From the NCBI RefSeq assembly GCF_001855555.1, contig NZ_MKCT01000026.1, forward strand, positions 1 to 44,939: a stretch of 44,939 nt of DNA. The letters are read 5' to 3'. The translations under genes and the position numbers were made by a program. Position 1 is the stretch's first letter; each line of letters begins with the position of its first letter. The notes under the pieces were generated by a model. That model saw nothing but the letters and a program-made list of their open reading frames with translations, did no database searches and had not been told where the DNA came from. Source of the DNA: Chromobacterium sphagni (GTDB taxonomy: Bacteria; Pseudomonadota; Gammaproteobacteria; Burkholderiales; Chromobacteriaceae). Of the stretch, positions 1 through 8,814 are shown one piece after another.

Positions 1-1120
1 AACACCTCCAGATAACGCGCCAGCGCCAAGTACGGCAAACCGGCGTCGGAAGCGTGGCAGTAGCTGTAATGCCGATCGTCGTCCAGCCAAACCACCGTCC
101 TCATGCTGGCGCGCCAGCATGCAGGCCACCCGCTCGGCGGCGGCGTCGGCGTAATCGCCATCGCCGGTGGCGGCATGCAGCTCGCAAGCCGCCAGCAAGG
201 CGCAGTAATCGTCGATCAGGTTTCCCGTCCATCGGCCAGATAAGACAAGCCATGTTCCTGCAAATGGACGAAGCCGAGGCGGGCGGCGCCGAGGCAGGCC
301 TCGCGCGCGAACTCGCCATCGCGCGGCAGGCGGGATGCCGCGGCCAGCGCCGCCACCGCCATGCCGCCCCCTGGCGCCAGCCGGCCTGCGACGCCGGCGA
401 GCGCAGTCCTGCTGGGTGGAATAGGCGCACAGGCTGCGCCGGGTTTCGTCCTTGCTCCAGCCGTCAAACAGCGTCTGATAGAAAAAGCCCGACTCATGCT
501 GCATGCGCAATAGGAAGGCCGCGCCATGCAGCGCCTCGTCCACCATCCGCTCGTCAAACCACTTGGACTGCGCCGGCATGGCCTGGCGGGCGCGGGCAAG
601 ACTCCACACCAGCAGCGGGGTCTGCTGCGGATTGAGATGGTTGGCGTAGGACAGGTGGCTGAGGTATTTCGAACAATCGCCGGAGGCGTCGAACCAGCCG
701 CCGCGGACATCGCGCCGCTCGTCCGTCCCTCCACCCGCGCCAGGCGGTCGGCCTGGTCGTACAGGCCGCTGCAGCGCTGCGACTTGAAATATGCAGCAAA
801 TCGGACAATAGCGGCGCGCCGAACAGGCTGTCCGCCACTTCGAACGGCGCGGACACCAGCGGCGGCGTACTGCCCTCCAGCCATAGCTGGTAGCGGCCCG
901 GCGCGCGCAAGGCGCCGATGTCCGCCCGCCAGTAGTGCCAGTCGCGCCAGCCATCCACCCTGCCGGCCGCATGCAAGGGGCTGCGCAACACCAGCCGCCG
1001 CTCGGCGTCCAGCACCGCCACGCCGTCCACCACAGCCTCGGCCGGCCCTTGCAGCAACACCTGCTTGGCGGCGGCGGCCTCGAACCCCAGATGATTGAAC
1101 AGGAACTGCAGCGTCATCAT
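1..1120 (-). pseudogene. GH9 exo-beta-D-glucosaminidase-like gene, multiply frameshifted and cut by the window edge
   Basis: The product begins with a CelD_N-type immunoglobulin-like domain (residues 1-100, FLFNHLGFEAAAAKQVLL) and continues, in changing frames, into a GH9 catalytic domain with GGWFDASGD, SKYLSHLSYANHLNPQQTP and, near the left edge, a stretch reading LDDDRHYSYCHASDAGLPYL. The GGWxDASGD and NPQQTP signatures resemble the GH9 branch described as exo-beta-D-glucosaminidases in Vibrio and Photobacterium chitin loci rather than cellulases. The frame breaks near 787-792, 721-725, 405-412, 220-223 and 89-97. At least three breaks (787-792, 721-725, 220-223) fit one base missing from a short homopolymer. 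The ATG at 1120 overlaps the stop of the upstream ROK gene (ATGA) behind GAGGAGGGC, so the two are translationally coupled. Either decay or poor sequence is possible; the protein is well conserved between lesions. The C-terminal end lies outside the window. Confidence 0.72.
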
Positions 1121-2378
1121 GCCCTCCTCTGCCGGATATCAAGAATGGTCGGCCGCGGTCGATTCCGCTCAGCCCCGGCCGTTTTCAGCAACACCTCGTA
1201 CTGCGGATTGAACTCGTCGAAAATCGTCAAGGCGGCGGCGCCGAGCGCCACCACATCGCGGCCGGCGCTGCCCAAACGCAGGCGCTCGCCGTCGCGGTGC
1301 CGGGTGGAGACCGGCAAAGGGTGCAAGCGCCGCACCAGCTCCGCCATCCAGGCGGGCGGCAACAGGCCGCCGATCACCACCGCCTCGATGTCCAGCAGGC
1401 ACTCGAGGATGTTCACCGCCTGTCGCAACGGCGCGGCCGCGCTGTCCAGCCAGGCCTCGCCCTCCGGCTGGACAGCCAACCGCGCCAGATGCTCTGGCGT
1501 GGCCCGCTCGCTGCCCGCCAAATCCAGCGCCTCGTACAGCGCCTGCAGCGACACATATCGCTCCAGGCAGCCCCGATTGCCACATTCGCACTGGCGCCCT
1601 CCGGGCGCCACGATCATGTGGCCGATCTCGCCGGCGTTGTGGCGGCCGCCGGCGTACAGCCTTCCATCCAGAAACAGGCCGGCGCCCAGGCCGGCGCCGA
1701 TGAACAGATAGACGAAGTTCTGCAGCTGGCTGGCCATGCCGTACAGCCGCTCGCCTATCGCCGCGGCGGTGGCATCCTTCTCCAGCAGCACCGGCAGACC
1801 CAACGCCCTGCTCAGCGCCTCGCCATCCATCCCTTCCCAGCCCGGCAGCGTGGTCGGCCCCACCGAGGTCATGCCCTCGACGCCGAACGGACCCGGCATC
1901 ACCAGCCCCATGCCCAGCAACCGGTTCCAGTTCAGCGCCGACTCGAGCCGCAGCCGCTCCACCGCGGCTGCGATCAAGGGCAAAGCCAATTCGGGCGTCG
2001 GGCGCTGCACAGCCAGCTCCACCCTGGAACGCACCTGGCCGGACAAATCCACCACCACCGCGATCAGCGTCTGCTGGTCCAGCTGCACGCCTATCGAATA
2101 GGCCCCATCCGGATTGATGCTGAGAGGGATGGCCGGCTGGCCGCGTGCGCCTTCGCGCAGGGGCTCCCCGCCAGCAGCATGCCGGCATCCAGAAGCTCGG
2201 CGGCGATATTGGACACCGTCTGCGGCGTCAACGCCGTCATCCTGGAGATGTCGGCCCGGGTAAGCCGCCGGTTGAGGCGTATGGTTTCCAGCACGGCCCG
2301 GCGGTTATGCGAACGCGCATGCTCGAGATTGGTTCCGGACACCATCAGCGGATCCGGCTTGGCGACGGGCAGTTTCAT
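1117..2378 (-). pseudogene. ROK-family transcriptional repressor (NagC/Mlc type), single frameshift
   Basis: A winged-helix N-terminus (about residues 15-75, ADISRMTALTPQTVSNIAAELLD) is followed by a ROK sugar-kinase-like domain with the zinc-binding CxCGxxGCLE motif (CECGNRGCLERYV) and a GAGLGAG nucleotide/sugar-binding loop. The two parts are in different frames. They join at the GGGG run at 2160-2163, where one more base restores a continuous read-through SPLREGARGQPAIPLSINPDG, the normal hinge. The ATG at 2378 gives the usual N-terminus. ROK repressors of this type sense amino sugars or their phosphates. It lies divergent from the glucosamine kinase and importer genes and overlaps the GH9 gene, so it is probably the local regulator of glucosamine-oligosaccharide use. 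If the frameshift is real the sensor domain would be lost. Confidence 0.8.
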
Positions 2379-2436
2379 GAGGCGGGAGTATGGCGCGGCC
2401 CACGCCGCCAGACAAGCGTTTGTCATTAAAAGCCTT

Positions 2437-2512
2437 ATTAAATAAATCAACTTGACGAAATAAATAACGAATGGTTTACTGCAAGCAATCCAAATGTCAT
2501 TATTTATTTGCG
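2437..2512. promoter_or_regulatory. Candidate ROK operator cluster in the divergent promoter
   Basis: The AT-rich intergenic region between the ROK and kinase genes contains AAATAAAT at 2440-2447 and 2458-2465 and its inverse ATTTATTT at 2502-2509. The longer words ACGAAATAAATAACG (2455-2469) and CATTATTTATTTGCG (2498-2512) form an imperfect inverted pair. ROK repressors of the NagC/Mlc group bind AT-rich TTATTT/AAATAA-type half sites, so this is the likely operator. The link to the neighbouring ROK protein is inference from position. Confidence 0.5.
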
Positions 2513-2536
2513 AGGCGGCTTGCAAGCCACACCACC

Positions 2537-3402
2537 ATGCTCACTCCCGTTCGATTCTTGATTGGCGTCGATGGCGGCGGCACCGGCACCCGGGTTCTCG
2601 TTGCCGCGGCGGACGGCAAGCCGCTCGCCCAGGCGGAAGGCCCCGGCTCGGCGCTGTCGCTGGGCATAGAAAAAGCCTGGCAAACCATCCTGAACACGCT
2701 CGGGCAAGCGTTTGCTCAATTGGATTCCCCCTGCCGCCATACGGCGACTGCGGGCTGGGAATCGGCCTGTCCGGCGTTCACAACAGCCAGTGGGCCCAAC
2801 AATTCAAGTCGCTGTCTCCCGGCTTCGCCACGCTGAAGCTGGCCACTGACGGCTTCACCACCCTGCTGGGCGCGCACGGCGGCAAGCCCGGCGTGGTGGT
2901 GGCGCTGGGCACCGGCAGCATAGGCGAGGCGCTGTACCCGGACGGCAGCCATCGAGAAGTCGGCGGCTGGGGCTACCCTAGCGGCGATGAGGCCAGCGGC
3001 GCCTGGCTGGGACAAAGAGCCGCCCAGCTGACCCAGATGGCGCTGGACGGCCGCAACGCCCACAGCCCGCTGACGCGCGCGGTGCTGGAATTCGTCGGCG
3101 GCAGTTGGCAAAGCATGATGGGCTGGAACGGCCGCGCCACCCCGGCGCAATTCGCCCAACTGGCGCCGCTGGTGTTGGCCGCGGCGCCCACCGATCCGCA
3201 AGCCGACGCGCTGCTCCGCCAGGCAGGCGAGGACGCCTGGGCCATCGCCCGCGCGCTGGACCCGCAGGGAGAACTGCCTGCGGCGCTGTGCGGCGGCCTG
3301 GGACAGGCGCTGCACGACTGGCTGCCGCCCGGCTTCCGCCGCCAACTGGTGCCGGCGCAGGGCGACGCCACCCGCGGCGCGCTGCTGTTGCTGCAACGTT
3401 GA
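2537..3402 (+). pseudogene. BadF/BadG/BcrA-type glucosamine kinase (GspK-like), single frameshift
   Basis: The N-terminus FLIGVDGGGTGTRVLVAA is the phosphate-1 loop of the BadF/BadG sugar-kinase branch of the ASKHA ATPases. A second frame continues with LGIGLSGVHN, VVVALGTGSIGEAL (phosphate-2 region) and GGWGYPSGDEASGAWLG, and ends with ALCGGLG and GDATRGAL near the C-terminus. The frames join at about 2725-2732 (GGATTCCCCC), where one missing T or C in the run accounts for the break. The restored length is about 288 residues, normal for the family. In vibrio chitin loci the equivalent protein is a glucosamine-specific kinase, and the GH9 gene and ABC importer here fit that role. It heads the importer operon (22 bp to the binding-protein gene). 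Confidence 0.78.
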
Positions 3403-3424
3403 GAACCATAAGGAGAAGGCAACG

Positions 3425-4687
3425 ATGAAACCGAACCGACTGGCGCTGGCCAGCCTTGCCCTGCTGGCCTGCGGCCTTGCCGGCCAGGCCCATGCCGACA
3501 GGATCAAGCTGGAATTCTGGACCGACTCGCTCAAGCCGCGCTTCGACGGCTACTTCGCCACGGTCAAGAAGAGCTACGAGGCGCAACACCCGGAGGTGGA
3601 AGTACAATGGGTGGACGTGTTCAACGAGAACTTCGAGACCAAGCTCAACGCCGCCATCGCCGCCGGCAAGCCGCCGACGCTGGTCAACCACGACGTGCCG
3701 CGGCTATTCAAGTACGCGCAGAAGGGCACGCTGATTCCGCTGGACAGCGCGCTGGGCGCGGACAAGGCCGCCTATTTGCCCAACGCCCTGTCCGACCTGA
3801 GCTTCGGCGGCAAGCTGTACGGCCTGCCCTGGTACAACAACGTCAACGTGCTGGTGCTCAATGGCGAACTGTTCAGGAAGGCCGGCCTGGACGCCAGCAA
3901 GCCCGTCACCAGCCTGGACCAGGAGCTGGCGTTGGCGAAAACCATCAAGGCCAAGACCGGTGTGGCCGGCCTGCTGCCGCAACTGGGCCAGATCGACGGC
4001 ATCATGCTGGGTCAGGGCCTGCCGCTGTTGCAAAACGGCAAGGCGGTGTTCAACAGCCCGCGCCACGTCGCGCTGATCCGCAAGTTCGCCGACGCCTACC
4101 AGGCGGGCGCGCTGGCGCGCGACAGCCTGTTCGCCGACGACAACTACCAGGACAGCATCAAGCTCTACAACAGCGGCCGGCTGGCGATGATGGAAACCGC
4201 GCCCACCGCCGCGCAAAAAACCCAGGAGGACGCCCACCGCATCTACGCCGCCACCGTGGTGCAGCCGGCGCCGCTGGGGCCCACCCGCATCGTGCAGGGC
4301 GGCTATCTATTCAGTTGGGCGATATCCAAGGGCCTGCCGGCACGGACTCAGCTGGAGGCGGTGAAGTTCGCCCGCTTCCTCACCAGCGACAGCCAGCAGC
4401 TGGCTTTCGCCAAGGTGACCGGCGCCACCTTCCCCTCCACCCACGCGGCGCTAGCCGACAGCTATTTCGTCAAGACATCGACGGGCGGCGGCGCCATCGA
4501 AAGCTCGCGCATAGAAGGCGCCAAGGTGGCGCGCAATATCCGCACCTTGGTGCTGACCGGCGTGCCCAATGTCGCCGATCTGAAAAAGAGCCTGGTGGAC
4601 AATGTGGAAGCCGCCGTCACCGGTAGGAAAGACCCGCAGAAAGCGCTGGACGACGCCGTCGCATTCTGGAACCGGCAGTTGAAGTAA
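3425..4687 (+). CDS. ABC transporter periplasmic sugar-binding protein
   Basis: A 420-residue family-1 extracellular solute-binding protein. It has an N-terminal signal (about residues 1-24, ending AGQAHA before DRIKLEFWTDS), followed by EAQHPEVEVQWVDV, YGLPWYNNVNVLVLN and GYLFSWAISKG, typical of oligosaccharide-binding proteins. LLAC within the signal could alternatively be a weak lipobox. The start has an excellent ribosome site (AAGGAGAAGG). It follows the kinase gene by 22 bp and precedes the two permease genes, so it should deliver the oligosaccharide to that importer. Substrate is inferred from context as glucosamine or chitin-derived oligosaccharides; sequence alone supports only 'sugar'. 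Confidence 0.88.
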   Translation: MKPNRLALASLALLACGLAGQAHADRIKLEFWTDSLKPRFDGYFATVKKSYEAQHPEVEVQWVDVFNENFETKLNAAIAAGKPPTLVNHDVPRLFKYAQKGTLIPLDSALGADKAAYLPNALSDLSFGGKLYGLPWYNNVNVLVLNGELFRKAGLDASKPVTSLDQELALAKTIKAKTGVAGLLPQLGQIDGIMLGQGLPLLQNGKAVFNSPRHVALIRKFADAYQAGALARDSLFADDNYQDSIKLYNSGRLAMMETAPTAAQKTQEDAHRIYAATVVQPAPLGPTRIVQGGYLFSWAISKGLPARTQLEAVKFARFLTSDSQQLAFAKVTGATFPSTHAALADSYFVKTSTGGGAIESSRIEGAKVARNIRTLVLTGVPNVADLKKSLVDNVEAAVTGRKDPQKALDDAVAFWNRQLK

Positions 4688-4715
4688 CAACGGAAGCCGA
4701 CGCCACCCCGTCCTC

Positions 4716-4748
4716 GCCCCTGCCGGCACGCCGGAAAGGGGCGCTTTT
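4716..4748 (+). terminator. Intergenic hairpin between binding-protein and permease genes
   Basis: GCCCCT (4716-4721) pairs with AGGGGC (4737-4742), with an inner CCGGC/GCCGG stem, followed by TTTT at 4745-4748. A short T run suggests partial termination or mRNA stabilisation, a common way to make more binding protein than permease. Confidence 0.55.
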
Positions 4749-4768
4749 CAGCGCATACGGAAAGTATC

Positions 4769-5635
4769 ATGAAATCGTCGGAACGCAACGCCTGGCTGTT
4801 CCTGGTCCCCGCCCTGCTGCTGATGGGAGTGTTCACCTTCTGGCCGCTGCTGTTCGGCAGTTTCATCGCTTTCACCCGTTATGACCTGGTGTCGCCGCCC
4901 CAATGGGTGGGCATGGACAATTTCCGCTATCTGCTGGACGACGTGGTGTTCTGGCAGGCGCTGGCCAACTCGCTGAAATACCTGCTGGTGGTGCCGGCCA
5001 TCCAGCTGTCCGGCATCGCGCTGGCTGTGCTGGTGAACCGCAAGCTGGCCGGGATCAGGCTATTTCGCGCCGCCTTCTACCTGCCGGTGATCACCACCGT
5101 ATCGGTGGTGGGCATCATGTGGAACTGGATGTACGCCGACTACGGCGTGCTCAACAGCGCGCTACATTACCTGAAGCTGCTGGCGGTGGAGCGCGACATC
5201 GGCTTTCTCAGCGACGACAGCCTGGCGCTGTATTCGGTGATGTTGGTCACTTACTGGCGCGGCCTGGGTTACTACATGGTGCTGTACCTGGCCGGCCTGC
5301 AATCGATACCGGCCGAGATGCAGGAAGCGGCGCGGCTGGACGGAGCCAATGGCTGGCAGCGCTTCTGGCGCATCACCCTGCCGATGCTCAAGCCCACCAT
5401 CCTGTTCTGCAGCCTGATTTCCACGCTGGACGCGCTGAAGGCTTTTGAAGAAGTGCTGGTGATGACGCGCGGCAGGCCGCTGAACTCCACCTACACCGTG
5501 CTGTATTACGCCTTCCACCAGGGCTTCAACCAGCTGGACTTCGGCCGCGGTGCCGCCGCCGGCCTGGCGCTCACCGGTGTCTGCCTGCTGCTGGCCTGGC
5601 TGAACTTCCGCCTGATCCGCGCCGACCACCGCTGA
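4769..5635 (+). CDS. ABC transporter permease, MalF-like
   Basis: This 288-residue inner-membrane protein has six predicted membrane segments. The first is at residues 9-31 (LFLVPALLLMGVFTFWPLLFG). The cytoplasmic EAA loop reads EMQEAARLDGANGWQRFWRI at about residues 184-203, the contact site for the ATPase. Together with the next gene it forms the heterodimeric channel of a CUT1-type sugar importer. No ATPase gene is present in the locus; CUT1 importers often share a MsiK/MalK-type ATPase encoded elsewhere, and that is the probable situation here. The stop at 5635 is 7 bp from the next start. Confidence 0.9.
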   Translation: MKSSERNAWLFLVPALLLMGVFTFWPLLFGSFIAFTRYDLVSPPQWVGMDNFRYLLDDVVFWQALANSLKYLLVVPAIQLSGIALAVLVNRKLAGIRLFRAAFYLPVITTVSVVGIMWNWMYADYGVLNSALHYLKLLAVERDIGFLSDDSLALYSVMLVTYWRGLGYYMVLYLAGLQSIPAEMQEAARLDGANGWQRFWRITLPMLKPTILFCSLISTLDALKAFEEVLVMTRGRPLNSTYTVLYYAFHQGFNQLDFGRGAAAGLALTGVCLLLAWLNFRLIRADHR

Positions 5636-5642
5636 GGACGCC

Positions 5643-6491
5643 ATGACCGCCGCCGCCCTGCTCCGCCCCGCCGTCCGCCGCCGCGCGCTGCGCCATCTGC
5701 CCGACTACCTGTTGCTGCTGGCGCTGTCCATCGCCTGCTGCTACCCCTTCATCTGGACGCTGGGCATCGCCTTCGGCAACGGCGAGCAGGTGTTCGACTT
5801 CCCGCCGCCCTTGTGGCCGCGCGACGCCGGCTGGCGGCACTTCATCGCAGTGTGGGACAGCATTCCGCTGGCGCGATTCTTCTGGAATTCGCTGTGGATC
5901 TCAGGGCTGACCACCATCGGCACGCTGGCGGTATCCGCCCTGGCGGCGTTTCCGCTGGCCAAGCTGAGATTCCGCGGCCGGCGACTGGTGTTCTACGCCA
6001 TCATCGCCACCCTGCTCTTGCCCAGCGAGATCAACTTCATCAGCAACTACGTCACCATCTCGCGACTGGGGCTGGACGATACCCGCCTGGGCGTGGTGCT
6101 GCCTTCGCTGGCCGGCGCCTTCGGCATCTTCCTGATGAAGCACGCCTTCGAGGAGATTCCGGACGAGATCGTCGACGCGGCGCGGATGGACGGCGCCAGC
6201 GACTGGCAGGTGTTCTGCCGCGTCTGCCTGCCGCTTTCCCTGCCCCACCTCGCCACGCTGGGCATCTTCACCCTGGTGTGGTCGTGGAATGTCTATGTCT
6301 GGCCCAGCGTGGTCTTGAAGACGCCCGAGCTATACCCGCTGTCGGTGGGCGTGCTGTACCTGAAAGGCGCCTTCGCCACCTCCACCCGCATGGTGGCGGC
6401 CGGCGCGGTGATCACCATCCTGCCGGTGCTGCTGGTTTTCGTCTGCTGCCAGCGCTTCTTCATGCGTGGCATGGACGGCGCGGTGAAGTGA
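5643..6491 (+). CDS. ABC transporter permease, MalG-like
   Basis: The second membrane component of the importer has 282 residues and about six membrane segments, starting with YLLLLALSIACCYPFIWTLG. The EAA loop is EIVDAARMDGASDWQVFCRV. A GNGEQVFDFPPPLWP segment after the first membrane span and an FMRGMDGAVK C-terminus (a short RGMxxGAVK tail) are typical of MalG/CUT1 proteins. It ends the operon. The 112 bp to the next gene contain no strong terminator that I can see. Confidence 0.9.
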   Translation: MTAAALLRPAVRRRALRHLPDYLLLLALSIACCYPFIWTLGIAFGNGEQVFDFPPPLWPRDAGWRHFIAVWDSIPLARFFWNSLWISGLTTIGTLAVSALAAFPLAKLRFRGRRLVFYAIIATLLLPSEINFISNYVTISRLGLDDTRLGVVLPSLAGAFGIFLMKHAFEEIPDEIVDAARMDGASDWQVFCRVCLPLSLPHLATLGIFTLVWSWNVYVWPSVVLKTPELYPLSVGVLYLKGAFATSTRMVAAGAVITILPVLLVFVCCQRFFMRGMDGAVK

Positions 6492-6603
6492 GGGCGAATC
6501 AGTTGTATTGTCAGACAGCAGTGGCTCATTTACTCTGGCCGCAGCAGCCGATATTCAAAAACCATATGGTCTGCGCATAACTAGACATAGAGGAAAGCCA
6601 CCG

Positions 6604-7917
6604 ATGGACAACCGCACCCTTACCCTTCCCTCAGCTCGCCCGCTAGGGCGCCAGGACTACAAAACCCTGGGGCTGGCCGCGCTGGGCGGCGCGCTCGAGT
6701 TCTACGATTTCATCATTTTCGTGTTTTTCGCCGTGGTGCTCGGCAAGCTGTTCTTTCCTCCCGCCATGCCCGACTGGCTGAGCCAGCTGCAAACCTTCGG
6801 CATTTTCGCCGCCGGCTACCTGGCGCGGCCGCTGGGCGGCATCGTGATGGCGCATTTCGGCGACCTATTGGGCCGCAAGCGGGTGTTCACCCTCAGCATC
6901 CTGCTGATGGCCCTGCCCACCCTGGCGATGGGCATGCTGCCCACCTATCACGACATCGGCATTCTGGCGCCGCTCTTGCTGCTGGCGCTGCGCATTCTGC
7001 AGGGCGCGGCGATAGGCGGCGAAGTGCCGGGCGCCTGGGTGTTCGTGGCCGAGCATTCGCCCAGCCGCCACACCGGCTTCGCCTGCAGCGTGATTACCTC
7101 CGGCCTCACCGCCGGCATCCTGCTGGGTTCGCTGATCGCCACCGCCATCAACCTGGCCTTCACCCCGCAGCAGATCGCCGACTGGGCCTGGCGGCTGCCT
7201 TTCCTGATCGGCGGCGTGTTCGGGCTGGTGGCGATGCAGCTGCGCCAGTGGCTGCATGAAACGCCGGTGTTCGCCGAGTTGAAGGCGCGCAAGGCGCTGT
7301 CCGAAGAGCTGCCGCTGAAAACGGTGCTGAAGAAGCACAAGACCGGCGTGGCGTTGTCGATGTTCGCCACCTGGTTTCTTGCCATCGCCATCGTGGTGGC
7401 CATCCTGATGGCGCCCGCCTATCTGCAGAAACAGTTCAACATCCTGCCGGTGGACGCGCTGCGCGCCAACAGCCTGGCCATCGTGGCGCTGACCCTGGGC
7501 TGCCTGGTGGCTGGCCTGCTCTCCGACCGCATCGGCAGCGGCCTCACCTTCATCGGCGGCAGCACGCTGCTGGGCGCCAGCAGCTATGCCTTTTATACCG
7601 TCCTGGCCAAGGACAGCAGCCAGCTCTACCCGCTATACGCGCTGCAGGGCTTCTGCGTGGGCATCGTCGGCGCGGTGCCGCTGGTGATGGTGCGCGCCTT
7701 TCCGACGGCGGTGCGCTTCTCCGGACTGTCGTTTTCCTATAACGTCGCCTACGCCTTCGCCGGCGGCCTGACGCCGGTGATCCTGTCCATCTGGCTGAAA
7801 TACGATGCGATGGCGCCGGCCTATTATCTGCTGCTGCAATGCCTGATCGGCCTGCTGGTGGGCTGCTATCTGCTGGCGCAGGAGAAAAGTGCCAAGCGGG
7901 AGGCGCTAGCTCAGTGA
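6604..7917 (+). CDS. MFS transporter, metabolite:H+ symporter (MHS) family
   Basis: A 437-residue protein with about twelve membrane segments. The N-terminal half has LGGALEFYDFIIFVFFAVVL and the loop GDLLGRKRVF, the motif A form seen in the MHS family (ProP, KgtP, ShiA relatives). ALRILQGAAIGGEVPGAW is the family-typical fourth to fifth helix. I chose ATG 6604 behind GAGGAAAG because the in-frame upstream extension looks non-coding. The substrate is not predictable; relatives carry dicarboxylates, proline/betaine or shikimate. Its stop overlaps the convergent mtfA-like gene by 7 bp. It may or may not belong to the sugar locus. Confidence 0.85.
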   Translation: MDNRTLTLPSARPLGRQDYKTLGLAALGGALEFYDFIIFVFFAVVLGKLFFPPAMPDWLSQLQTFGIFAAGYLARPLGGIVMAHFGDLLGRKRVFTLSILLMALPTLAMGMLPTYHDIGILAPLLLLALRILQGAAIGGEVPGAWVFVAEHSPSRHTGFACSVITSGLTAGILLGSLIATAINLAFTPQQIADWAWRLPFLIGGVFGLVAMQLRQWLHETPVFAELKARKALSEELPLKTVLKKHKTGVALSMFATWFLAIAIVVAILMAPAYLQKQFNILPVDALRANSLAIVALTLGCLVAGLLSDRIGSGLTFIGGSTLLGASSYAFYTVLAKDSSQLYPLYALQGFCVGIVGAVPLVMVRAFPTAVRFSGLSFSYNVAYAFAGGLTPVILSIWLKYDAMAPAYYLLLQCLIGLLVGCYLLAQEKSAKREALAQ

Positions 7918-8750
7918 TCGGGCGGCGGAGGCGGCGGCAACAGGTCCGTCTCCGCCACCTCGGGCAGACGCGCGGCCGGGTCCTGCTTGTAGAACAGGCT
8001 CAGTTGCCGGTACAAAGCCGGGTAATCGCGCCGCACCAGATGGGGTATCTCGAAAAAAGCTTCGCTCAGTACCGCGAAGAACTCCGCCGGATTCTCGCTG
8101 GCATACGGGTCCAGCCAGCCGTCCACTCCGGCGTCCACCGCCCGGCAGAACTGGCGGTAGGCCTGGTTCCAGGCGCGGCTCCACAAGGCGCGGTCCATGC
8201 CCTTGTGCAAGGGCGGCGCGCCGTTGGCCGGACCGTCCAGCATGTCGAACTGGTGGGCGATCTCATGCAGCGCCACGTTCCAGCCGTCCAGCAGCGGCGA
8301 CTCGTTGACATCCGGCCACGACAGCACCAGCGGCCCCTGATAATGCGCCTGGCCTATCAGCACCTGCTCGGCCTCGTGGGTCAGCCCCATGCCGTCCTGC
8401 CAGCGGTTGCGCACCACGAAGGGGGCCGGATACAGCACCACCTCGCGCCAGTTGCCATAGGCGCTCATGCCCAAATTCATGCCGGGCAGGGCCAGCTGCA
8501 GCGCCACCCGGCAACGCATCGCGTCGTCCACTGCCATGTCTTCCAGCGCGGTGATGGTCTTGGCCAGCAGCAACTCGCCGGCCAACTGTAGCAGGCGGCC
8601 GTTTTCCTCAGCCGACAAGCCGATCAGCAAAGGCATCGCCGCCGCTTCGTTCCGCAGTTTTTCCAGCAACCCGGGCGGCACCCGCTTGCCGCCCAGGCGG
8701 CGCATCCAGTCTAGCAGCATGAACTCTTGGCCTTGAATCGCGTCAGTCAT
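7911..8750 (-). CDS. mtfA: MtfA-like zinc metallopeptidase
   Basis: A 279-residue cytosolic protein of the MtfA (M90) family. The zinc site HEIAHQFD lies at residues 162-169 (His162, Glu163, His166), and the downstream ENPAEFFAVLSEAFFE provides the expected third ligand glutamate. In E. coli MtfA interacts with the repressor Mlc and has aminopeptidase activity. Here an Mlc/NagC-like ROK gene is only about 5.5 kb away, which is suggestive but not evidence of interaction. It is transcribed alone, convergent with the MFS gene and divergent from the antiporter gene. Confidence 0.88.
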   Translation of the reverse strand: MTDAIQGQEFMLLDWMRRLGGKRVPPGLLEKLRNEAAAMPLLIGLSAEENGRLLQLAGELLLAKTITALEDMAVDDAMRCRVALQLALPGMNLGMSAYGNWREVVLYPAPFVVRNRWQDGMGLTHEAEQVLIGQAHYQGPLVLSWPDVNESPLLDGWNVALHEIAHQFDMLDGPANGAPPLHKGMDRALWSRAWNQAYRQFCRAVDAGVDGWLDPYASENPAEFFAVLSEAFFEIPHLVRRDYPALYRQLSLFYKQDPAARLPEVAETDLLPPPPPPDH

Positions 8751-8814
8751 AGATACCTTTGGGCGCGGCGGCGCAATTCAATGGCCTCCCCGCCCTGCAC
8801 CACAGGAGAAAATC

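Noticed and set aside
1-2750. Programmed ribosomal frameshifting in the GH9, ROK and kinase genes
   Set aside because: Too many independent sites, no slippery heptamers with structure, and the families are never expressed this way.
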